From the NCBI GenBank assembly GCA_903868655.1, contig CAIPWG010000093.1, forward strand, positions 1-14,674: a stretch of DNA of 14,674 bases. Direction: 5' to 3'. The stretch's first letter is position 1, and each line of letters begins with the position of its first letter. The stretch comes from an uncultured Sphingomonadales bacterium (GTDB lineage Bacteria; Pseudomonadota; Alphaproteobacteria; Sphingomonadales; Sphingomonadaceae). Shown piece by piece: positions 1-7,483 of the stretch. The translations under genes were made by a program, and so were the position numbers. The notes beneath the pieces are model-generated. The model did no database searches and was not told the DNA's origin. It saw only the letters and a program-made list of their open reading frames with translations.

Positions 1-435
1 ATTGCTGTTGACGCCTTCGGTCTTTTGGCTGCCGGAGATCGTCTTGATATAGTCTTTCACATTTTGCTGTGCCGTCGCCCGCGCGCTCAATTCTTCGCGT
101 TTCTGCTCAAGCCCGCGAATGGTCTGCGCGATATCGGAGCGGTCGCATGGGTCATCGATGGTCGCGCGGGGCTTGCTGAGAATCTGCATTTCGCCCAATT
201 GCGCCCCATGATCGGCTTTGATCGCCAGACTTTGCACATCGAGCGAGGCCGGCAAGCAGGCAAAGCGCAACTGATGGGTTGCCGCTGAAATACTGGCGAC
301 GCGTTCGACCATGGCAACACCCGGATAGACTTTCACCGCCGTGATCTGGGAATTGTCCACCGTTTGCGCCTGTGCAGTGCCAATTGCCAGCGCTGGGGCC
401 AAAAGGGCGAAAGTTTGACGGCGGGCCTGCTGCAT
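1..435 (-). CDS. MuiA-like DUF4140/DUF4139 family secreted protein, N-terminal part (truncated by window start)
   Basis: The minus-strand frame is open from an ATG at 435 to base 1 (145 codons, no stop), so the C-terminal part is missing. The protein begins with a signal peptide: a basic start (MQQARRQ), a hydrophobic core and an AQAQ cleavage region near residue 24. It continues with ITAVKVYPGVAMVERVA and a beta-rich stretch up to about residue 85. This resembles the DUF4140 N-terminal domain of proteins annotated as mucoidy inhibitor A or DUF4139. From about residue 95 a helical, charged segment (GLEQKREELSARA) looks like the coiled coil that separates DUF4140 from DUF4139 in this family. 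The family is exported and poorly characterised; its link to mucoidy is an annotation tradition. The ribosome site is weak (AGGA about 13 bases upstream). The gene diverges from the TonB-dependent receptor. The family call is from recognition only. Confidence 0.72.
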   Translation of the reverse strand, partial: MQQARRQTFALLAPALAIGTAQAQTVDNSQITAVKVYPGVAMVERVASISAATHQLRFACLPASLDVQSLAIKADHGAQLGEMQILSKPRATIDDPCDRSDIAQTIRGLEQKREELSARATAQQNVKDYIKTISGSQKTEGVNSN

Positions 436-816
436 TGCGTGGTTTCGATCCTGAAATTCGCCACAACTCGTGCGGCGAAACGATTGCCATGTCGAGTCCA
501 AGACTGGGCTGTGAAACCTGAACGCACGATGATGATTATTGCACTGCGATTGCATGTCGGGGCAGCCCCACAAGAGGCTTACTGCACTGGGCACAAGGCG
601 GAGCAATGCTGCTGGGGCATTTTAGAAGGCGACCGTGGCGTTGCGGAATTTGTCCATGCAGTCGGGGTCTATAGGGCGTTACCTTGGCTAGGTCGCGCAA
701 TTGTCTCGATATTGCCGTAGATTTGCAATATTTGCTTGCTAGGCCACGTCTGTTCGACGGGGGGCCGCCGCTGCAAGCATAGTAGCGCCCGCCGTCATTT
801 CAAATCTGGGGGCCCC
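436..816. other. Divergent intergenic region between the MuiA-like gene and the TonB-dependent receptor
   Basis: This 381-base stretch has no convincing gene. The open frames that cross it lack signal peptides, family motifs and good ribosome sites. It must carry promoters for both divergent genes. The only promoter-like pair I could pick for the receptor is listed separately (701-729). It also contains a 15-base word (642-656) that recurs exactly at 13870-13884. No clear operator palindrome or riboswitch was recognised. Confidence 0.6.
701..729 (+). promoter_or_regulatory. Possible sigma70-like promoter for the TonB-dependent receptor
   Basis: TTGTCT (701-706) and TGCAAT (724-729) are 17 bases apart; each matches 4 of 6 bases of the TTGACA/TATAAT consensus. 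It would give a leader of about 80 bases before the ATG at 817. The match is weak and could be chance. Confidence 0.25.
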
Positions 817-3800
817 ATGCGTTATCACAATTCTTTGGCAGCAGCAGTCAGTGCAATCGCTATTGTTGCGGCCGTACCCGCGTACGGGCAAGAAACCACT
901 TCGGCCATCGCCGGGCAAGTAACGGGCCGCACGGGCGAGTCGCTTGCTGGCGCAAAAGTTACCGTTTTGCACATCCCGTCTGGCACACATTCGACGGTCA
1001 TGGCGGACAAGGACGGCAATTACAGCTTGCGCGGCCTGCGTGTCGGTGGGCCCTACACGGTGGTCGTTGAGGCAAAAGATTATGCCAATGAAACGATCGA
1101 TGGCATCAGCCTGTCGGTTGGCGACACTTTTGGTTTGCCGGTTCGTATGGCCACCCAGCAGATCACGGTAAATGGCGGCAGCGTGAAGGGTGCACGCTCG
1201 TTGGTCACCGGGTCATCGTCGACGTTCAAAGCCGATGAAATCGCAACAATCGTCTCTGCCCGCCGCGACATCCGCGATGTTGTTCGGCGTGATATCCTGT
1301 CGGGCTACAACCCCAACGTTGGCGGTGTGTCGATTGCCGGCGCCAACATCCGCACGCAGCGCTTTTCGGTCGACGGTGTGGCGATGCAGGACAGTTTCGG
1401 CCTCAATTACGGCGGCCTGCCTTCGACCCGTGGCATTATCTCGATGGAAATGATCGAACAGTTGACGGTGAAGGCCGCGCCGTTCGATATTTCAGAAGGC
1501 AACTTCCAGGGTGGGGCGGTCAACGTCGTGCTCAAGTCGGGCACCAACAATCTGCACGGATCGGTTTTTGGCAATTTTGGCGGACCGTCGATGACGGGCA
1601 ACAAGTCGGCTGACAACCAGATCCTCGCCCAAGGGCCCAAAGCCGTGGGTACGTCGACCATTCTCAATTTCAAGGATTATGGCGCCAGCCTGTCGGGCCC
1701 GATCATTCACGACAAGCTGTTCTTTGCCCTGTCGTATGAGCGATTGAGCGAAGGTACGCCCTTCTTTTATGGAACCCAGGGGTCTGCGGCAGCGAATATT
1801 GTTCCCAACCTTTCTTATACAGACACGCCCGAAACGGCGCCATTGGTAAGTGGCAACGTCAACGCCTATCCGTTTGGTGCGACCACACCCAATGCGAAAT
1901 ACCCTCAGCCTGCCGGTGGTTACCCGACAAGCCTGCCCGGTTTGAACACGCTGTTCAGCACGTTCAAGGCCAATTATGGCAGTTTCCCGATCGGCGACGT
2001 GCCTACCGCGATCACCGAAACCGACAAGAAACTGGCCGGAAAGCTCGATTGGAATATCGCCGACGGGCACCGCTTCAGCCTTTCCTATGTTTCGCATGAA
2101 AACGTCTTGCCGAACTGGGGCAGCGGCGGTGGCTCCAACAGCGCCACTTCGCCCAACATTCAGCTTTTGTCCGACCTTTACAAAGTGACCGAACACACTG
2201 ATGCCATCACGGCGCAGTATAACGCCAAATGGACCGATCGTCTGACCAGCGAACTGCGGTTTGCTTATAAGTATTACCGTCGCGGGCAGGATCCGTTCAA
2301 CGGCACCAATTTCGCGCAGTTCAACGTGTGTCTTGATCCGACCAGCTCGACTTTGGCAGACGATTACACCAAGACGAACTATCTGGACAAATGTTCCGCC
2401 GGAACACCGGTCGTAAAGTTGGGTCCGGATACGCCACGCCAGGCCAACCAGTTCAATAGCCATACTTACACGATGCAGGGCAATATTGGGTATCGCCTTG
2501 GCGATCATGCCTTCAAGCTCGAATTCGATCATATGTACTCGTCGATCTACAACCTGTTTGTATACGGCACGAGCGGTACCTCGGGAACGGGTGGCGTGAA
2601 CGGTCTCTACTATTTTGACTCGATCGCCGACCTGGCTGCGAAACAGGCCAACGAACTGGTGCTCGAACTGCCTTCGACCGGGAATGCTGCCGATGGCGCA
2701 GTCCGCTGGGCGTACCAGATGAATACCATTGGGTTTCAGGATACCTGGAAGCCACGGGCCAATTTGGTGTTCAACGGTGGGTTCCGTTACGATCTTTACG
2801 GCGCCGACAATTCGATCGTCAAAAACACCAACTTCACGACGCGTTATGCAACGCTCTACCCGGGCCTCGACAACACGGCTACGTTGGATGGACGCAAGAT
2901 ATTCCAGCCACGCTTTGGCTTTAACTGGACGCCAACCACCACGCTCAAAGTTGCCGGCGGCGTCGGTCTGTTCGCGGGCGGTGTGTCTGATGTCTACATC
3001 TCGAACAACTATTCGAACAGCGGTGCGGCGCTGAACGCATCGGGCGCGACTTTGCTGGGTGTCGATATCGTGCGCACGGCAACCGGTAACGGGTGCTACG
3101 ACAACGCCAACAAAGTTGCGCCATCGGCTGCGGTTTGCGCGGCTGCGCTCAACGGGGTTACCGGGGCTTCCAATGCGCAGGCCGTGGTGAACTATCTGCA
3201 AACCAACACGGCAGTGCTCGCCAATGCGCTGACCAACTTCCTTGATCCAAACTACAAGATTCCTGCGCAGTGGAAATACAATCTGTCGCTGGCGTTCCGG
3301 CCCGATCTGTCGGCCGCGCGGCTGGGAACAGGCTGGACATTCCGTGGGGATATCTTGTTCTCAGACACCCAACAGGCGCCGGTGTGGAAAGACATCCGTG
3401 CTCAACCGCTGGTTGTCGGTGGCGTTACCCAAGTCGCACCCGATGGGCGTCCGCGTTACGATGCATCGGTGGGCGGTAACTACGATATTGAACTGACCAA
3501 CACCAATCGGGGCATCAGCCGCGTCTTTGCCATTGGCGCGACCAAGTCGACCCCTGATTTTGATATCTCGGCCGCCTACACCCATTCCGTGGTGCACGAT
3601 GTCGCCGGGGCGCTCGCCAGTTCAACCGTCAGCAGCAACTATGGCGTGGTTACTGACAGCCCGAATTCGGGTGGTGCCTATGGACGTTCCTCGTTTGAAA
3701 TTCGCCAGATCATTCGCGGTAATTTCGAACTGCACAAAAAGCTGCTTGGCGATAACGAAACTCGCTTCGGGGTAAACTGGGAACATCGTTCTGGTCAGCC

Positions 3801-4344
3801 CTTCTCGGTCACGATGACAGATGGCGGCGCCCGCGGTGCGGTGTTCGGAACGGCGCTGAACAATTCGGCTCACTTGCTCTACGTTCCCGACTTCTCGCAG
3901 ACGCCAGTGGTCAACGCGCTTGGAACCCAGGTTGGCAATGTCGTATTTGACAGCACGACCACTTATAACGCGGTCCAAAATCTGGTGCGAAATACCGACC
4001 TGAGCAAATATCAGGGTAAGATTGCACCGAAGAATCTGCTGACTGGTCCAGCCTACGACAAGGTTGACCTCAACCTTGCGCAGCAAATACCGTTTTTCCA
4101 CCACAGCAAGATCACCGCACTGTTCAGCATGGAAAACTTCCTCAACTTCCTGAACCGGAATTGGGGCAGCTACCTGGATTACGGCAGCGCAAACTCGGTG
4201 GTGCAGGTGACGTGTGTCGGCGCCACAACCGGTGGTCAGACTTGTCCGCTTTACAAGTACTCGTCGTACAATGCGCCGACGACGACGGCTTATGCGAAGC
4301 CTTCGTTGTTTGTGGTACGGTTGGGTGCGCGTCTGGACTTCTGA
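817..4344 (+). CDS. TonB-dependent receptor, Oar-like, with N-terminal carboxypeptidase-regulatory domain
   Basis: An outer-membrane beta-barrel transporter of 1175 residues, energised by TonB-ExbBD; the substrate is unknown. I start at ATG 817 because it opens a signal peptide (MRYHNSLAAAVSAIAIVAAV, cleavage after AYG); the frame extends 27 codons upstream to a TTG, but those residues are Cys/Arg-rich and unlike a leader. Residues about 29-105 form a carboxypeptidase-regulatory beta-sandwich (IAGQVTGRTGESLAGAKVTV, then DKDGNYSLRGL). A plug domain follows at about 125-245 (RFSVDGVAMQD, then GGAVNVVLKSGTN). The barrel fills the rest and ends in the outer-membrane signature VVRLGARLDF with terminal Phe. 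There are exactly six cysteines, in three local pairs (505/526, 760/774, 1133/1143), suggesting disulphide-closed loops. No TonB-box, sigma/anti-sigma or catabolic gene adjoins, so substrate cannot be guessed. A strong terminator follows, so it is probably monocistronic. Confidence 0.93.
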   Translation: MRYHNSLAAAVSAIAIVAAVPAYGQETTSAIAGQVTGRTGESLAGAKVTVLHIPSGTHSTVMADKDGNYSLRGLRVGGPYTVVVEAKDYANETIDGISLSVGDTFGLPVRMATQQITVNGGSVKGARSLVTGSSSTFKADEIATIVSARRDIRDVVRRDILSGYNPNVGGVSIAGANIRTQRFSVDGVAMQDSFGLNYGGLPSTRGIISMEMIEQLTVKAAPFDISEGNFQGGAVNVVLKSGTNNLHGSVFGNFGGPSMTGNKSADNQILAQGPKAVGTSTILNFKDYGASLSGPIIHDKLFFALSYERLSEGTPFFYGTQGSAAANIVPNLSYTDTPETAPLVSGNVNAYPFGATTPNAKYPQPAGGYPTSLPGLNTLFSTFKANYGSFPIGDVPTAITETDKKLAGKLDWNIADGHRFSLSYVSHENVLPNWGSGGGSNSATSPNIQLLSDLYKVTEHTDAITAQYNAKWTDRLTSELRFAYKYYRRGQDPFNGTNFAQFNVCLDPTSSTLADDYTKTNYLDKCSAGTPVVKLGPDTPRQANQFNSHTYTMQGNIGYRLGDHAFKLEFDHMYSSIYNLFVYGTSGTSGTGGVNGLYYFDSIADLAAKQANELVLELPSTGNAADGAVRWAYQMNTIGFQDTWKPRANLVFNGGFRYDLYGADNSIVKNTNFTTRYATLYPGLDNTATLDGRKIFQPRFGFNWTPTTTLKVAGGVGLFAGGVSDVYISNNYSNSGAALNASGATLLGVDIVRTATGNGCYDNANKVAPSAAVCAAALNGVTGASNAQAVVNYLQTNTAVLANALTNFLDPNYKIPAQWKYNLSLAFRPDLSAARLGTGWTFRGDILFSDTQQAPVWKDIRAQPLVVGGVTQVAPDGRPRYDASVGGNYDIELTNTNRGISRVFAIGATKSTPDFDISAAYTHSVVHDVAGALASSTVSSNYGVVTDSPNSGGAYGRSSFEIRQIIRGNFELHKKLLGDNETRFGVNWEHRSGQPFSVTMTDGGARGAVFGTALNNSAHLLYVPDFSQTPVVNALGTQVGNVVFDSTTTYNAVQNLVRNTDLSKYQGKIAPKNLLTGPAYDKVDLNLAQQIPFFHHSKITALFSMENFLNFLNRNWGSYLDYGSANSVVQVTCVGATTGGQTCPLYKYSSYNAPTTTAYAKPSLFVVRLGARLDF

Positions 4345-4371
4345 TTGTCGACCTGGTTCGCAAAGCAAGAG

Positions 4372-4404
4372 AAGGGCGCTCCTGTGTGGGAGCGCCCTTT
4401 TTTT
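4372..4404 (+). terminator. Rho-independent terminator of the TonB-dependent receptor
   Basis: A perfect 11-bp stem (AAGGGCGCTCC 4372-4382 with GGAGCGCCCTT 4389-4399) encloses a 6-base loop. The T-run covers 4398-4404. It lies 27 bases after the receptor stop codon. Confidence 0.93.
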
Positions 4405-4738
4405 GTGCAAGGTTTCTTCGGCGAAGGACTCGGAAACGTACAGGGACGTTTCTGCTGATAAGGCGCCGGCCATGATCGGCGGGTGTCGAGGGCAATCAAT
4501 CAAGCCGGATGGTGTTAGAAAACGTCAGCGCGGTTTGGTGTAAGCGACATGTTCATGCTGTGAGCGATCTGGGCTGAGTATTTCCCGATCCTCTTTGATA
4601 CTTGCCGGGTGTGGCTATGGTATGGTTCATCCTCCAATCCCGGGTTGCAGTTTCAATCAGTCGTGGGCTGGTCCCATATGTGGTTTGCACATCTTCACGC
4701 GTTTTGACGCGGTACAGTCACACGAGGATTACCGGGCC
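4405..4738. other. Intergenic region upstream of the MipA/OmpV-family gene
   Basis: About 330 bases with no supported gene. Short open frames here are antisense or out-of-frame and show no motifs. The frame of the downstream gene stays open back to a TTG at 4595, but those 48 codons look non-coding and precede a better ATG with a signal peptide. TTGATA at 4595-4600 and TATGGT at 4616-4621 resemble -35 and -10 hexamers, but the 15-base spacing is poor, so no promoter is called. Confidence 0.5.
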
Positions 4739-5677
4739 ATGGTTCGCAAAACGATTGACCGGCGCTTGGCATCAAGGGTGCGCCGCGTGTGCCGGCGGGT
4801 CCTGACGATACAAATGATGATCCAGGCCGCGCCTGCATTGGCGGCGCCAGTTGCAATTATTCCACCGCCTGTCCTGACACCTCCCCTTGAGATCGCAGCG
4901 GATCAGGGCGCAAGTGGCAATGGTCTGGCGCGCGATCAGGGGCTGGTGGTCGTGGGCACCGCGCTGATGCGCAACTATGAAGGTGCGAACCGTTACAACC
5001 TGATCCCCATTGCCGGAGCGACCTTGCGCCGCCACGGGCATACGTTGATCTGGAACGGCAATTCGCTGGGCCTGGATCTGGTGCCCGAATACGACGACCA
5101 AAGCTTCAAATTCATTGTTGCGCCATTTGTCGACCTCAATCTGGATCGCGCGGTCTCGGCGCTTGATCCGGTCGTTGCGCGCCTGGCAAAGCCCAAACTG
5201 GCTGTCGAAGGTGGGGCCGTCCTCGGTTTGGTCCGGACGGGCATCATAACGTCAAAATACGATACGCTGACGGTTCAGATCCAGGCGGCACATGACTTGG
5301 GGGCCGTTCACAGGAGTTTTGTCGTTACACCGTCGATAGGTTACGTCACGCCGCTTTCCAAAGCCGCGCTGGTCACTGTTTTGGCGTCTTTCGATGTCGC
5401 AGGATCGGGCTATGCGCGCACGTATTTCGGCATTAACCGCGCTGCGCAAGCGGCCAGCGGGCTGCCGCTTTTTCAGCCTCGTGGTGGTATCAAAAGCGCC
5501 AACCTGGTGCTGGGTGGTGCGGTGTCCTTGCGCGGCGATTTGCGTCGGGGCTTTGCCCTTGGTGTTCGGCTCAATTATGAGCGCCTGCTGGGTGATTTCG
5601 CCGGCTCCCCGCTTGTTGCGATGCGGGGCAATCCCGACCAATTGAGCGGGACTCTGGGGCTCGGCTACATTTTTTAG
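4739..5677 (+). CDS. MipA/OmpV family outer-membrane protein
   Basis: This 312-residue protein is assigned to the MipA/OmpV family of small outer-membrane barrels. In E. coli MipA scaffolds a murein-synthase complex; in other bacteria the role is mostly unknown. ATG 4739 is preferred because GAGGA (4724-4728) lies 10 bases upstream and the protein then starts with a long basic n-region, a short hydrophobic stretch (LTIQMMIQAAPALAA) and a likely cleavage near residue 36. The mature part has the family pattern: VVVGTALMRNYEGANRYNLIPI near the start, alternating beta strands (TLIWNGNSLGLDLVP), the RNYERLLG-type strand (RLNYERLLGDFAGSP) near the end, and a terminal aromatic residue (GLGYIF). The arginine-rich n-region is unusually long, so the true start could be one of the later methionines. 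It converges on the next gene, leaving 48 bases between stops. Confidence 0.8.
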   Translation: MVRKTIDRRLASRVRRVCRRVLTIQMMIQAAPALAAPVAIIPPPVLTPPLEIAADQGASGNGLARDQGLVVVGTALMRNYEGANRYNLIPIAGATLRRHGHTLIWNGNSLGLDLVPEYDDQSFKFIVAPFVDLNLDRAVSALDPVVARLAKPKLAVEGGAVLGLVRTGIITSKYDTLTVQIQAAHDLGAVHRSFVVTPSIGYVTPLSKAALVTVLASFDVAGSGYARTYFGINRAAQAASGLPLFQPRGGIKSANLVLGGAVSLRGDLRRGFALGVRLNYERLLGDFAGSPLVAMRGNPDQLSGTLGLGYIF

Positions 5678-5725
5678 GATGAGCTCGCGCAAGGCACCGC
5701 GCAGTCTGGGACAGGTCTTGAGGAC

Positions 5726-6658
5726 TTATTCCTTGCAACAGTCCAATGTTGCATCGACGGCCTTGTTGGTATCTGTCATGTGCGCTTCCACGCTTTCGGG
5801 AATGATGTCTTTGGCCAAGCGCGACTGCATCGACGTTTTCGATACGGCTATCGTATCCCACACAAGATTTTTGAAAAATTGGATCGCGTCGAGTTCGCCC
5901 ATTGCGCACGTGCGATTCTGAACGACGAACGGCACACGGCGTTCGGTTGCATTTGGCATACAGTCTGCCTGAACGCGTTCCATGTCCGTGCGGCTGGCTT
6001 GGTTTGATGTCACATCGACCTTGATGATGTTGAACAAGGCACCGAGACCGTTTTCAGCTATGAATGCATCCACTATTTTGCAGTGCGGGCAAGTGGGCTC
6101 ATAAAAAAACGTGACATTTTGCGGCGCGGAACCAGACGCTTTCGGTTCGTCAACCCCTATCCCCGGCTGTTGCAAAACGGTTTCCCAAAACATGCGAAAC
6201 AACCGGTAGGATTTTTCAAAATAGGGCTTGGCGTCAGCAATCCCGTTGATTTTCAGCTCCTTTGTGCCGACTTCCATCAGCCGCATGGACGACGCGAGCA
6301 GATGTTTGCTGATGCACCAGACCTCTCCTTCAAACGATGTCACGATATTTTTAAGAAGTGCCTTGCGTATTTCTCTGACCTCAAGAAGCATATTGTAATA
6401 ATGATCTTTACCGGTTTTGTTGGCAGTCATGAACAGGTGTTCTTCGATGCTGATAAGGTTCATGATGCCAAGGCCGAGATCCTCATCAGAGGTAATATCA
6501 AGTTCATGCCCTTGAGTCATTGATCGTACCCTGTTTATGAGCGTATTCACCTGGTCGATGCAGATTTTTGCTCCGTCACCCTCGTCAGCCACAATATCTT
6601 CCCGTTCCGCGCCAAAGCTGGCCTGTTCGGTCAGGTGCGTCAGGACATGACGTTCCAT
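5726..6658 (-). CDS. Fusion of a helical EEH/H domain of unknown function with a CPHC thioredoxin-like domain
   Basis: From the ATG at 6658 this gives 310 residues. Residues about 60-165 are helical, with MNLISIEEHLFMT (E72, E73, H74), H86, E93, and EGEVWCISKHLL (E110, E112, H119); the spaced Glu/His residues suggest a metal-binding helical bundle, which is inference. Residues about 180-285 are thioredoxin-like: a beta strand VTFFYEP, active-site C190-P-H-C193 (the dipeptide of DsbA), and a cis-proline loop RVPFVV (P243). The tail ends in DCC. No signal peptide or membrane segment is seen, so a cytoplasmic location is likely, unusual for CPHC oxidoreductases. From memory, the helical part resembles small proteins from Candidate Phyla Radiation genomes; this is unchecked. 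The gene is visibly more AT-rich than its neighbours, hinting at transfer. An alternative start at ATG 6520 has a better ribosome site (AGGG, 8-base spacer) and would give 264 residues. Confidence 0.7.
   Translation of the reverse strand: MERHVLTHLTEQASFGAEREDIVADEGDGAKICIDQVNTLINRVRSMTQGHELDITSDEDLGLGIMNLISIEEHLFMTANKTGKDHYYNMLLEVREIRKALLKNIVTSFEGEVWCISKHLLASSMRLMEVGTKELKINGIADAKPYFEKSYRLFRMFWETVLQQPGIGVDEPKASGSAPQNVTFFYEPTCPHCKIVDAFIAENGLGALFNIIKVDVTSNQASRTDMERVQADCMPNATERRVPFVVQNRTCAMGELDAIQFFKNLVWDTIAVSKTSMQSRLAKDIIPESVEAHMTDTNKAVDATLDCCKE
6529..6532 (-). promoter_or_regulatory. Ribosome binding site supporting an alternative start at 6520
   Basis: AGGG on the minus strand lies 8 bases before the ATG at 6520-6518. 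The upstream ATG at 6658 has no comparable site. The frame between the two has normal-looking high-GC codons and a plausible amphipathic helix, so the site does not settle the start. Confidence 0.35.
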
Positions 6659-6665
6659 GCCACGG

Positions 6666-6693
6666 AAAAACCCGGCGCCTTTTGAGCGCCGGG
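6666..6693 (-). terminator. Rho-independent terminator read on the minus strand
   Basis: On the minus strand CCCGGCGC pairs with GCGCCGGG (8 bp, plus-strand 6671-6678 and 6686-6693) around a 7-base loop. It is followed by five U residues (plus-strand A-run 6666-6670). It sits about 163 bases beyond the cytochrome c stop and presumably ends that transcript. It is also only 7 bases outside the candidate start at 6658 of the next gene. Confidence 0.75.
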
Positions 6694-6856
6694 ATCGCCG
6701 CAAGAGGCCTGCGCAGCTATACGAAGGTCACGAGCGCTGTGATGAAAGAGCGGCGTAAACGGCCAGCAACCTGACGAGCAGGCTCGGATTCTACGCAAGG
6801 GCCTTCGCGCAGCGCGCGATCGAGCCAATCCCTTGTCGGCACGTGGCCGGGTCGTG

Positions 6857-7246
6857 CTATTTGCCCGATGTCGCTTTGAGATAGGCGATGATCGCGCTGC
6901 GTTCGGCAGGATTGGGCACCACATAATACATCTTTGCGCCTGGTGCCATTTTCTGGGGGCCTTGTAGCCAGGTGTCGAGTGTCGTGGCGTCCCAGGTCAA
7001 ACCCGACTTCTTGAGTGCAGACGAGTAGGCATAGCCGGGTGCTGATCCGGCTGGCCGGCCAAATACGCCACGATGGGCCGGTCCAATACGGTTGGCATCA
7101 AGGCTGTGGCATGACATGCAGCGCGCCTGATACAGCTTTGCACCGGGCAGCATATCGGCGTCGGTTTGGGCAATGCCGGGAGCGGCAAGCGCGACGGCGC
7201 TGGCGGCGATCCATGTGGGCAGACGCGTTTTTGAAAAAAGCTGCAT
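6857..7246 (-). CDS. Periplasmic class I cytochrome c
   Basis: A 129-residue soluble electron carrier. A signal peptide (basic MQLFSKTR, then a hydrophobic run ending GIAQ, cleavage near residue 27) exports it to the periplasm. The heme attachment motif is C43-M-S-C46-H47 (LYQARCMSCHSLD), with H47 as proximal ligand. Downstream, NRIGPAHRGVFGR and GYAYSSALKKSGLTW are typical of small c550/c2-like cytochromes. QKMAPGAKMYY carries the distal methionine, most likely M106 by analogy with the usual PGTKM motif, with M100 as the alternative. The C-terminal helix (ERSAIIAYLKA) packs on the heme in this family. Length is normal for a mono-heme class I cytochrome. No oxidase or dehydrogenase adjoins, so its partner is not evident. 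AGGAAG lies upstream of the ATG. It is divergent from the FKBP gene. Confidence 0.93.
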   Translation of the reverse strand: MQLFSKTRLPTWIAASAVALAAPGIAQTDADMLPGAKLYQARCMSCHSLDANRIGPAHRGVFGRPAGSAPGYAYSSALKKSGLTWDATTLDTWLQGPQKMAPGAKMYYVVPNPAERSAIIAYLKATSGK

Positions 7247-7417
7247 GACGTGTTCCGCTTCCTGATGCGAAAGGGCAAAACTACGCCGCTTTCACACACG
7301 TATACGCGGATGCGGGTATGCTGGGATGCACCGGCTTGGAAATAAGTCATGTCAGTTGGCGGCGTTGCACTGGCGCGGTCAATTATCTGTTGGCAAGGGC
7401 GGCCGTTCCACGAAAAC

Positions 7418-7445
7418 GCTGGACTCCTATCCAGCAAGACATAAT
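7418..7445 (+). promoter_or_regulatory. Inverted repeat next to a -10-like hexamer upstream of the FKBP gene
   Basis: GCTGGA (7418-7423) and TCCAGC (7430-7435) form a perfect 6-base inverted repeat with a 6-base centre. CATAAT (7440-7445), 5 of 6 to TATAAT, follows. No good -35 is seen. It could be an operator overlapping a promoter of the divergent region, or a chance palindrome. Confidence 0.25.
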
Positions 7446-7483
7446 TCGGTCGGACTGCCAAGTTTGCAGAGAGTTGCTGGTTG

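Noticed and set aside
25..288. A plus-strand open frame near the left edge
   Set aside because: It is antisense to the DUF4140-like coding frame, which has a signal peptide and family pattern.
1492..3201. A 569-codon open frame on the minus strand inside the TonB-dependent receptor
   Set aside because: It is fully antisense to a well-supported gene, its translation is Arg/Val/Ile-rich without domains, and such shadows are expected in GC-rich DNA.
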